Assembly (NCBI RefSeq): GCF_000723885.1
Contig: NZ_CCDG010000008.1
Coordinates: forward strand, 1 to 64,000
DNA from: Paenibacillus camerounensis
Lineage (GTDB): Bacteria; Bacillota; Bacilli; Paenibacillales; Paenibacillaceae
Reading direction: 5' to 3'
Length of the DNA: 64,000 nt
The position numbers and the translations under genes are program-made. Below are positions 18,631 through 25,699 of the stretch, in pieces. The stretch's first letter is position 1. Every line of letters starts with the position of its first letter. A model generated the notes under the pieces. It saw only the letters and a list, made by a program, of their open reading frames with translations, was not told the origin of the DNA and searched no databases.

Positions 18631-18789
18631 TCCGTTCACTCCCCCGCGCTATTAGCTACAGGTTAACATAGAAAAATTCTATGAATGTTAAAACTGATGC
18701 ATCAGAAAGTTAATATCAGGATGACACTTAGCGAATATAGGGGTGTTACGGGTAAGCTGCTGCATAAATCGGATAAAGGAGAACAAGTC

Positions 18790-18983
18790 ATGATGCAGGC
18801 AATAAGCTATAAGACGGATTTTGCGGCGCTGTGCGCCAAGTATGAACTGGGGTCGTTGATGCAGCCGCCGGAGCCTGTCACCGGGGGATATATGCACAGG
18901 TTACCGGCACAATTGAATCGCTGGAGGACTATGCGGCATTCATACCTGTCTGTATGGAATGGCTGACGGAAGTCAGCAGATAA
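18790..18983 (+). pseudogene. Aminoglycoside-phosphotransferase-like gene with its centre deleted
   Basis: A well-formed start (AAAGGAGAACAAGTC before ATG) opens a frame beginning MMQAISYKTDFAALCAKYE and reaching the family-typical GGYMHR. At about 18898 the text switches to another frame that reads QVTGTIESLEDYAAFIPVC followed by MEWLTEVSR and TAA at 18981. These match the first 35 and last 27 or so residues of a Paenibacillus-type phosphotransferase, while the roughly 230 residues between, including the kinase catalytic loop, are missing. It is therefore an internal deletion that also breaks the frame, not a small gene. The divergent LysR gene may have been its regulator. Confidence 0.75.
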
Positions 18984-19068
18984 GAGCACCCGTGTCCGGT
19001 TAGCTTATGGTAACATGAGTGAGAGCCAGGCTAAGGTCAGCCGAGTCCGTTAGGAGTGAATGCACATT

Positions 19069-19635
19069 ATGGAGATGGACAATCTATTACTATTAACAAC
19101 CCGTGAAGAACTGCGGAGCTGGCTGCAGGCATACGGCAGGACGGAGAAATGCTGCTGGGTTATTGTAAGTATGACGCCTGTCCCGGACAAGCTGCTCTAT
19201 CTGGATACCGTTGAAGAGGCACTGTGCTTCGGCTGGATCGACGGAGTCAAGAAAAGCACGGAGCACGGGGTCGTACAGCGGCTGTCACCAAGATCTAAAA
19301 GAAGCTCATGGACCGAGCTGAATAAAGAACGGGTCCGCCGGCTGGACAAGCTGGGGCTGCTGAGCGATGAGGGCAGACGCGTGCTGCCGGATATGGGACC
19401 CGAATCTTTTGTAATAGATGAAGGAATTGAGCAGGCATTAAAAGAGGACCCTCAGGTTTATGCGAACTTTCTGGCGTTTCCGGCACTCTACAGCAGAATC
19501 CGTATTGACAACATACAGGGCTATAAGAAGCAGCCGGAGTTATTCCAGAGCAGATTGGACAAATTCATAGCAAATACGCGGGACAACGTGATGTATGGTG
19601 CGTGGCATGATAACGGGCGCCTTGCAGATTACTGA
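19069..19635 (+). CDS. YdeI/OmdA family protein
   Basis: This 188-residue soluble protein belongs to the YdeI/OmpD-associated family (bacteriocin-protection-like). The recognisable core is LLYLDTVEEALCFGWIDG near residue 43, followed by QRLSPRSKRSSWTELNKER. The start is probably ATG 19069; ATG 19060 lies only three bases after AGGAG. Two DUF1801 genes follow at once, and YdeI and DUF1801 proteins are often encoded or fused together, so the three probably form one transcription unit ending at the terminator at 20549. The biochemical role of the family is not settled. Confidence 0.85.
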   Translation: MEMDNLLLLTTREELRSWLQAYGRTEKCCWVIVSMTPVPDKLLYLDTVEEALCFGWIDGVKKSTEHGVVQRLSPRSKRSSWTELNKERVRRLDKLGLLSDEGRRVLPDMGPESFVIDEGIEQALKEDPQVYANFLAFPALYSRIRIDNIQGYKKQPELFQSRLDKFIANTRDNVMYGAWHDNGRLADY

Positions 19636-19682
19636 ATAATTCGGGTAATATAAACAGCCTGATTAGAGGAGGAGAAGCAAAT

Positions 19683-20129
19683 ATGGAGTACAACGCCAGC
19701 AGTCCGGAAGATTATATCAGCCAGCTGCCTGAAGAGCGCCGGACGATTATTGCCAGCCTTAGAGCAGTAATAAAAGAAAACCTTCCGGAAGGATTTGCAG
19801 AGGTCCTGGGTTACGGGATTGAATACATGGTTCCGCATGAGCTGTATCCTCCAGGTTATCATGTGAAGCCGGAGCAGCCGCTGCCGTTCATTAGTATAGC
19901 CTCGCAGAAAAATCATATCGCGCTGTATCACATGGGTATCTATATGCAGCCTGAGCTGCTGTCGTGGTTCCGGGAGGAGTATCCGAAGCATATGAAGACC
20001 AAGCTGGATATGGGCAAATCCTGTATCCGGTTCAAGCCGGCAGGCACTATCCCTTATGAACTGATCGGTCAGCTAAGCCGCAAAATTACAGTTTCCGAAT
20101 ATATCCGGCTGTATGAGAGAGGGCGATGA
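19683..20129 (+). CDS. DUF1801 domain protein
   Basis: This is a 148-residue small soluble DUF1801 protein. The domain pattern is clear: SPEDYISQLPEERRTIIASL at the start, EVLGYGIEYMVP in the centre, ISIASQKNHIALY, and GKSCIRFK near the C-terminus. The start ATG follows GAGGAGGAG. It lies 47 bases downstream of the YdeI-like gene and one base before the start chosen for a second DUF1801 gene. Members such as YdhG have been linked to iron chaperone activity by annotation only; I do not claim that here. Confidence 0.88.
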   Translation: MEYNASSPEDYISQLPEERRTIIASLRAVIKENLPEGFAEVLGYGIEYMVPHELYPPGYHVKPEQPLPFISIASQKNHIALYHMGIYMQPELLSWFREEYPKHMKTKLDMGKSCIRFKPAGTIPYELIGQLSRKITVSEYIRLYERGR

Positions 20130-20130
20130 A

Positions 20131-20514
20131 ATGGACGATAACAAGGCTACATTTGAGAGCATGGATGAATATATTGAACAGGCTGCACCGGAGGTCCGGG
20201 AGCTTTTGCAGAATATACGCAGGGTCATTCATGAAGCCGCACCGGAAGCCACCGAGAAAATCAGCTATCAGATGCCTACGTTTGACCTGCATGGCAACCT
20301 TGTGCATTTTGCCGCATTCAAAAAGCACATCGGATTCTATCCGGCTCCGCGGGGAATCGAAGCTTTTAAAGACGAGCTGTCCGTCTATAAAGGGGCCAAG
20401 GGTTCCGTCCAGTTCCCGCTTGACCAGCCGATGCCCTATGACCTGATCACCCGGATTGTGAAATTCAGGGCTGCAGAGAATATAGAGAAGGCCAAGGGGA
20501 AGCGCAAGGGATGA
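20131..20514 (+). CDS. DUF1801 domain protein (YdhG-like)
   Basis: This 127-residue protein is a second, distinct DUF1801 member: EYIEQAAPEVRELLQNIRR, then ISYQMPTFDLHGNLVHFAAF and HIGFYPAP, ending in a basic tail. This is the typical YdhG-like form. The likely start is ATG 20131 preceded by GAGGGCG; an in-frame ATG at 20113 would overlap the previous gene. With its two upstream neighbours it forms a compact trio of related families. A strong terminator lies 35 bases after the stop. Confidence 0.87.
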   Translation: MDDNKATFESMDEYIEQAAPEVRELLQNIRRVIHEAAPEATEKISYQMPTFDLHGNLVHFAAFKKHIGFYPAPRGIEAFKDELSVYKGAKGSVQFPLDQPMPYDLITRIVKFRAAENIEKAKGKRKG

Positions 20515-20548
20515 CTTGCGCAGCGAGGTGGTCTATTCGTTATGAATC

Positions 20549-20573
20549 CAGCCATTAAATGGCTGTTTTTTTT
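20549..20573 (+). terminator. Rho-independent terminator
   Basis: CAGCCAT pairs with ATGGCTG around a three-base loop, followed by eight T residues. It ends the YdeI/DUF1801 unit. Confidence 0.93.
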
Positions 20574-20583
20574 ATTGTTTCAG

Positions 20584-20598
20584 TGAGAATAGTTATCA
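20584..20598. promoter_or_regulatory. Fur box upstream of the AraC-binding-protein fusion
   Basis: TGAGAATAGTTATCA matches the 7-1-7 Fur consensus with two mismatches and lies 27 bases before the start codon of the next gene. Iron-dependent repression is inferred. Confidence 0.75.
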
Positions 20599-20625
20599 AT
20601 TATAATGAGGTTATAGGAGTTGAGA

Positions 20626-22647
20626 TTGGAGGCAGGACGTACCGGAATGAATCTGAACGATCATATTTTATTATGGAATCACGTGTTTATTAAAATAATG
20701 GATGTCCGTCACACGATTCTTGCGCCGGGGGAGCTGCAGCCTTACCGGCTGCCGTCAAGCGCGTTTCTGTACATTGTACGCGGGGAAGCCGATGTCTATC
20801 TGGATCACAGCAGGCACCGGGTAGAGCGATTTCATGTGCTGCATGGAGGAAAAGGCGCCAGACTGCGGATCTTCCCGGACAGCGGGCTCGAATATTATCT
20901 GCTCCTGTACCGGGCTACACCGGGTTCAGCGAATCTGAGGGAGATTATCAGGCTGATGGAGCAGGATAATCCTTTTCTTAATCAATACGCCTTTGTCCCG
21001 CATAATCCCCTCACTTTATATGAAAAGGTTGAGCTGCTGGAGCGGGAGTGGGGAGACGGCTCCGGACTCGGGAAGCTGCACGTACGGGCGCTGTTCCACC
21101 AGTTTGTATATGAGCTTCTCCGCCAGCTGTACAGCCAGAATGTTCAGGCGCAGAAGCCGGAGCTTGTGATGCAGGCAGTAGAATTTATCCGGGACCACTA
21201 CCGTTCGGCGGTCACATTGCAGCAGATTTCCGGAGAGCTCGGCTGCAGCGCCGGCCATCTGTCCAGGCTGTTCAAGAGCAGGATGAATACAAGCCCGATT
21301 CATTATCTGGGGCAGGTGAGGGTGGAACGGGCGGTGGAACTGCTGCTGCAGACGGATGCCACCTTACAGGAGATTGCAGAGAATGTAGGATACCCGGATG
21401 CTCATTCATTAAGCCGAAGCTTTAAAAAATATAAGGGGCTTTCTCCTATCCGCCTGAAAAATGAGCTGCTAAAACGTAAAACGAGTCAGGATATGCCCTT
21501 CCCGATGCTAAAATCTGCCGTTCAGCAGGGCTTGCTGCCGGGTTATAGTGATATTGAGAATCAATTTCACTATAGACCGGAAGGGGATCTATTCATGCAA
21601 GGAAGATTCAAATTCACCGCAATGACTATGGTATTATGCCTGTCGCTTTTATTGACAGCCTGTTCGGGGGCTGCGGGTACCAATACTAATACAAATGCCG
21701 CCGGTTCAGGCAACACTGCCAATGCCGTAGCCGCAGAGACTGCTGCTCCTGCATCTGCAAAGCCTGAAGAACAGGCAGCAGCTGTGCAGACAACCAGAAC
21801 GGTATCCACGCTGTTTGGGGATGTGGAGGTGCCGGCGAACCCGCAGCGGGTGGCTTCTGACCAGTATATGGGCCAGCTGCTGAAGCTGGGGATTATTCCG
21901 GTTGGTGTCCGCAGTTATATGCTGACTGAAAGCTGGATTGCTGATTCCGGCATATCCGCCGATACGATCGCCGGCATTGAGGACCTCGGCGGCTTCCCGA
22001 TGAACCTGGAGAAGCTGGCTTATCTGGAGCCTGATCTGATTATCGGATCGATTGAGAAGAACATTGAGGATTACAAGAAAATCGGTACTACTGTATTCCT
22101 GCCATACTGGGAAGGGGAATCCACCTCAGGACCGCTGGATAAATTCCGCAGAATCAGTGAAATTTTCGGCAAGGAGCAGGAAGCAGAGGCTTGGATTACA
22201 GAATATGAAGCAAAGGTAGCGGTTGCCCGCAAGAAGATTGAAGGCATCGTCAAGGAGGGCGAGACGGTATCCATAGTTCAGGTTGCGAACAACTCCCTGT
22301 ATGTGCTCGCGGCAGACGGCGGCAATTACGGCAGCTCAACCATTTATCAGATGCTGCAGCTTCCGCCGACAGACAAAGCGTTAAATATGAAGGAAGGCTT
22401 TGAGAATATCTCGCTTGAAGTGCTTCCGGAGTATATAGGCGATCACGTATTTGTATACGGCTCCGGGGATGAGGGTGCTGCAGAAATTCTGAACAGCAGC
22501 ATCTGGAAGGGGCTCTCTGCAGTGCAAAAAGGACAAGTCTACCTGTATGGCTCGTTTGGAAGCGAAGGCGATGAATTTGTTATGGAGGACCCTTACTCCC
22601 TGGAGCTGCAGCTGGATTCGATTGTTAAAGTAATGCTGGGCAATTAG
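20626..22647 (+). CDS. AraC regulator fused in frame to a siderophore-binding lipoprotein
   Basis: One open frame of 674 codons joins two proteins. The suggested start is TTG 20626, six bases after AGGAG. The N-terminal part is a cupin-like sensor (to about 150) and an AraC DNA-binding domain (about 185-288) with EISGELGCSAGHLSRLF-like and EIAENVGYPDAHSLSRSF helices. About 28 residues later comes MQGRFKFTAMTMV, a complete lipoprotein signal peptide with lipobox LTAC at about 346, then a Thr/Asn/Ala linker and an iron-siderophore binding domain to the end. Bacillus Btr also joins AraC to a binding domain, but without a signal peptide. Here a Shine-Dalgarno sequence and a Fur-like box precede the internal ATG (21595), so two products or a recent gene fusion are likely. 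Confidence 0.82.
   Translation: MEAGRTGMNLNDHILLWNHVFIKIMDVRHTILAPGELQPYRLPSSAFLYIVRGEADVYLDHSRHRVERFHVLHGGKGARLRIFPDSGLEYYLLLYRATPGSANLREIIRLMEQDNPFLNQYAFVPHNPLTLYEKVELLEREWGDGSGLGKLHVRALFHQFVYELLRQLYSQNVQAQKPELVMQAVEFIRDHYRSAVTLQQISGELGCSAGHLSRLFKSRMNTSPIHYLGQVRVERAVELLLQTDATLQEIAENVGYPDAHSLSRSFKKYKGLSPIRLKNELLKRKTSQDMPFPMLKSAVQQGLLPGYSDIENQFHYRPEGDLFMQGRFKFTAMTMVLCLSLLLTACSGAAGTNTNTNAAGSGNTANAVAAETAAPASAKPEEQAAAVQTTRTVSTLFGDVEVPANPQRVASDQYMGQLLKLGIIPVGVRSYMLTESWIADSGISADTIAGIEDLGGFPMNLEKLAYLEPDLIIGSIEKNIEDYKKIGTTVFLPYWEGESTSGPLDKFRRISEIFGKEQEAEAWITEYEAKVAVARKKIEGIVKEGETVSIVQVANNSLYVLAADGGNYGSSTIYQMLQLPPTDKALNMKEGFENISLEVLPEYIGDHVFVYGSGDEGAAEILNSSIWKGLSAVQKGQVYLYGSFGSEGDEFVMEDPYSLELQLDSIVKVMLGN
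21555..21594 (+). promoter_or_regulatory. Fur-like box and internal ribosome binding site inside the fusion frame
   Basis: TGAGAATCAATTTCA (21555-21569) resembles a Fur box with about three mismatches in the core. GGAAGGGG (21579-21586) stands eight bases before an in-frame ATG at 21595 that begins a lipoprotein signal peptide. This is the layout of an ordinary intergenic region, yet it is translated in frame here. Function is inferred. Confidence 0.55.
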
Positions 22648-22747
22648 CGGACCCAAGTAAAGTTTATTTATAACAAAGATGGGTATTTATTCTATTCTGA
22701 ATTTCCCCTACAATTAGATTACAAGAATTTGTAGGGAGGGTTTAGAG

Positions 22748-23647
22748 TTGGATTATCATTATAGAGCGTATGAACGTACAGATATGCTGAAGGTCCGCCA
22801 GTTCCTGTCCGATGCTTACGGCCGATTGAAACAGCCGAACAGCTGGCTGATTGCCCGCTGGGAATTCGAGATTTTTTTCTTTCAGCTAAGAGCAGGCACG
22901 CTTCAGGATTGGGAACGGAACATCGGGCTGTGGGAGGATGATGCCGGGAGGCTCGCAGCAGTAGCCAGTAAAGACGGCGACTTCTATTTCCAGCTGGATT
23001 CGAACGATCCGCCGGACAGCCTCACCGGTGAAATGTTCGACTTCATAGAAGGCAGGACCGGCCGGGAGCCTGCCGAATACTGTAAGCTGGCCATTCCGAC
23101 ATTCATGAGCAGCCTGGAAAGGCTAGCGCTGAGCCGGGGATACGGGCTTCTGCCGGATGAAAGCGACAGCGCGGTCTCTATTGTGCTCGATAAGGAGTTT
23201 CCGGTGCTCCTGCCGGTAGGCTTCAGACTGTGCAGCGGGGAGGAAGTCTCCAATAGCGCCAAGGCTCTGGGCCATATTATGGCGTTTCAATATCCGGGGA
23301 CGAAGGATGCGGAGCGGATGCTGCAATTCTACGGAGGTATCCGCGAGGCGCCGGGTTACTGTCCAGAGCTGGATCTCGCGGTGCTTAACGGACAGGGAGA
23401 GGTCGTATCGTTCTGTAATGTTTTTGTGGATGAAGCGAACCGGATCGGTATGCTTGAACCGGTAGGCACTCATCCGGATTACAGAAGATGCGGGCTTGGT
23501 AAAGCGGTAATCTATGAAGCACTGAACCGGCTGCGCTCCAAAGGCATGGTCAAGGCCTATACAGGTCCCAGACAGCCCTTCTATGAACGGATCGGTTTCG
23601 TTACGGAGGTTGAACTGGGCGTGTGGTGTAAAAGAATAAACGGATAA
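22748..23647 (+). CDS. GNAT family N-acetyltransferase
   Basis: This 299-residue protein transfers an acetyl group from acetyl-CoA to an unknown amine. The start is TTG 22748 behind GGGAGGG. The C-terminal half is a normal GNAT domain: FCNVFVDEANRIGMLEPVG, then the CoA-binding loop HPDYRRCGLGKAVI near residue 240 and the late strand FYERIGFV. The N-terminal 150 residues (RFLSDAYGRLKQPNSW-like region) are a second, degenerate GNAT-like half, as in many two-domain members. It is a single-gene unit with an inverted repeat overlapping its stop codon. Confidence 0.87.
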   Translation: MDYHYRAYERTDMLKVRQFLSDAYGRLKQPNSWLIARWEFEIFFFQLRAGTLQDWERNIGLWEDDAGRLAAVASKDGDFYFQLDSNDPPDSLTGEMFDFIEGRTGREPAEYCKLAIPTFMSSLERLALSRGYGLLPDESDSAVSIVLDKEFPVLLPVGFRLCSGEEVSNSAKALGHIMAFQYPGTKDAERMLQFYGGIREAPGYCPELDLAVLNGQGEVVSFCNVFVDEANRIGMLEPVGTHPDYRRCGLGKAVIYEALNRLRSKGMVKAYTGPRQPFYERIGFVTEVELGVWCKRING

Positions 23648-23684
23648 TCAAGCCAGGCTCTGAGCTCCAGAGCCTGGCTTGATT
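23646..23684. terminator. Perfect inverted repeat between convergent genes
   Basis: A perfect 17-bp stem pairs 23646-23662 with 23668-23684 around a five-base loop. The left arm overlaps the TAA of the GNAT gene. There is no long T run on either side, so termination may be weak or Rho-assisted. Confidence 0.7.
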
Positions 23685-23742
23685 GCGTCAGTAGCGGGTA
23701 ATGCGGAAGGGCATCTGCATGCGCTTCGATCTGAATCCTTTA

Positions 23743-24633
23743 TCATAATCCCGCAATCGGAAAATACAGATCACACTCGCAGTAATGCCTGTTGCCCTTG
23801 GCATAATTGACGGATTCGTAGCTGAATTTCTCCTCCAGCTCAAAGTGTACGGTCGGCATCCAGACCTCGAAGATATATTTCCAGATTTCACTTAGGGAAT
23901 CGGCTGAAATTTCCTCAGGCCGGTGAAGGCCGATATAAGTAAACACCCCGTATTTATGCGGCTTCGTGTGCCGGACATTCATATCCGGCGGAATGATGCT
24001 GCTGCGGCTGATCTGCAGGGAAGGCTGGTAGAAGGTCAGGCCCCGGAACGGCTTCGGGACAGCCGTAAACCCGATGTAGACATCCTTCTGTACGGGATTC
24101 AGAATCCGCTGGCGGTCAAGGGTGAAGAAGTCAACGCCCAGCCGGGCTGCATCCACAGAATCGGCATTTCTCCCATCCATCAGTGTATATTCCGGTCCGG
24201 CAATGGAGAAGGAGGGGACGACATTGATCGAGCGGAAGAAGACCAGACCTTCCCCGGCACGGCTCATAAAATCAGCATTGAAGCGGTCAAGGATACCCAG
24301 CGGTGACGGCGAGCGGCGCCATTTGGCCGGTGTAGTGCCGAACTCCTCCTTGAAGCTCCGGTTATAGGTCCGCTCACAGCTGAAGCCGTATTTATCCGAA
24401 ATGAATGTAATGCTGTCCCTCTGGTTCAGCAGATCCCCCAGCGACCGGGCAATCCGCCTTCTCCGAACATATTCCATCAGGCCGGTAGATGTAGCCCCTT
24501 TCCAGATGCGCAGCAGATGGAACTTGGAGACGTTAACATGATCTGAAATATCGTCAAGGCACAGCGGATCAAGCAGATGCTCTTCTATAAAATCAGTGGT
24601 GCGGTTAATGGTTTCCAGCAAGTAATGATCCAT
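23743..24633 (-). CDS. AraC family regulator with C-terminal GyrI-like effector domain
   Basis: This 296-residue transcription regulator has the reverse order of the fusion at 20626: the AraC DNA-binding domain is N-terminal (residues 1-110, with DISDHVNVSKFHLLRIW and FISDKYGFSCERTYNRSF as the two recognition units), and the C-terminal 170 residues form a ligand-binding SOUL/GyrI-like domain ending CDLYFPIA. Members of this architecture often sense small molecules or drugs. It is divergent from the nucleotidyltransferase-UvrA-like unit at 24768, which it may control; that is inference from position. Confidence 0.86.
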   Translation of the reverse strand: MDHYLLETINRTTDFIEEHLLDPLCLDDISDHVNVSKFHLLRIWKGATSTGLMEYVRRRRIARSLGDLLNQRDSITFISDKYGFSCERTYNRSFKEEFGTTPAKWRRSPSPLGILDRFNADFMSRAGEGLVFFRSINVVPSFSIAGPEYTLMDGRNADSVDAARLGVDFFTLDRQRILNPVQKDVYIGFTAVPKPFRGLTFYQPSLQISRSSIIPPDMNVRHTKPHKYGVFTYIGLHRPEEISADSLSEIWKYIFEVWMPTVHFELEEKFSYESVNYAKGNRHYCECDLYFPIAGL

Positions 24634-24767
24634 GCGCTCCTCCTGTACTTCGCAATTAGTGTCCGGTTTTGGGGAAGGGATGAGGTGTATAATTCTACCA
24701 TAGGATATTGAAAGGGCAAGCGATTTCAGTCATATGGAGTAGAGGACTTACAGAAGGAGGAAGGGAT

Positions 24768-25682
24768 ATGGAAGAGAGCGGGCTTAGGGAGCTGCAGGAG
24801 CGTTACCGGGCTGCATCAGACAGCTTTGTAGACAGGGTGAAGAAGGATGCTAATGTGATTGCAGTCATAGTGTGCGGGAGTCTGGCTTATGATACGGTCT
24901 GGGAGAAAAGCGACATCGACATGACCCTGATCATCCGCGATCAGACCTTGCAGCAGAATGCATATTGTCTGGATGAGGACGGCATCATCATCAATGTTCA
25001 GCTGTTTGAGCGGAGCAGCTTTAAGCGCGGGATGGACCGGCTGCTCGGCGGCTCGATGCCGCAGTCGTATTTTGCCAAGGGACAGATGGTCTACAGCTCG
25101 GATGACAGCCTGTATGAGTATTTCGACGAGATGCGGAGGATGGGCACCCAGGATATTGCGCGTTCGCTGCTGTGGAGATCATGTGAGCTGATTGATATTT
25201 TCCACAAATGCCAGAAGTGGCTGACAGTGCGTAAGGATGCAAGGTACACCCAGTTCTTTCTCCTGAAGGCTGCCGATCTGATCGCCGGTATGGAGCTGTG
25301 TGCAGCAGGTGAGCCGCCGACCCGTGAAGCTGTCCTTAGTGTGCTGGAGCGTTCGCCGGAGCAGATGTCCCCCTTTTACCAGCAGCCGTTGTCCGGGCCT
25401 TTAAGCGAAACAGAGCTCTGGAGTGCCATCCGGGGGATGGAGCAGGTGCTGGACCGCCATCTTGATGCCATGAGCCGTCCGGTGCTTGATTTTATGGGGG
25501 ATCAGTCGCTTAAGACGATGACGATGCTGACGAAGCATTTTCATATGGAAGGGCATTATCTGATCAATGTTCTGGAGTATATGGCCGAAAAGGGGATCAT
25601 TGAGAAGGTATCCCAGACCATCCGCATTACATCCAAAAGCAAGCCGGCGGCGGAAGAAATCGGATTTCTATACATACCATAA
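24768..25682 (+). CDS. Nucleotidyltransferase domain protein
   Basis: This is a 304-residue soluble protein starting at ATG 24768 behind GAAGGAGGAAGGG. The polymerase-beta-type nucleotidyltransferase motif is clear: [20 protein letters not shown] around residues 35-54, giving the G-S and D-x-D metal-binding residues, with further acidic residues in the [12 protein letters not shown] region. The helical C-terminal part resembles the accessory domain of aminoglycoside-type nucleotidyltransferases and ends in a winged-helix-like stretch. The UvrA-like gene starts 17 bases after its stop, so they are almost certainly cotranscribed. The substrate is unknown. Confidence 0.82.
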   Translation: MEESGLRELQERYRAASDSFVDRVKKDANVIAVIVCGSLAYDTVWEKSDIDMTLIIRDQTLQQNAYCLDEDGIIINVQLFERSSFKRGMDRLLGGSMPQSYFAKGQMVYSSDDSLYEYFDEMRRMGTQDIARSLLWRSCELIDIFHKCQKWLTVRKDARYTQFFLLKAADLIAGMELCAAGEPPTREAVLSVLERSPEQMSPFYQQPLSGPLSETELWSAIRGMEQVLDRHLDAMSRPVLDFMGDQSLKTMTMLTKHFHMEGHYLINVLEYMAEKGIIEKVSQTIRITSKSKPAAEEIGFLYIP

Positions 25683-25699
25683 CGGGGAGGAACAGGCAA

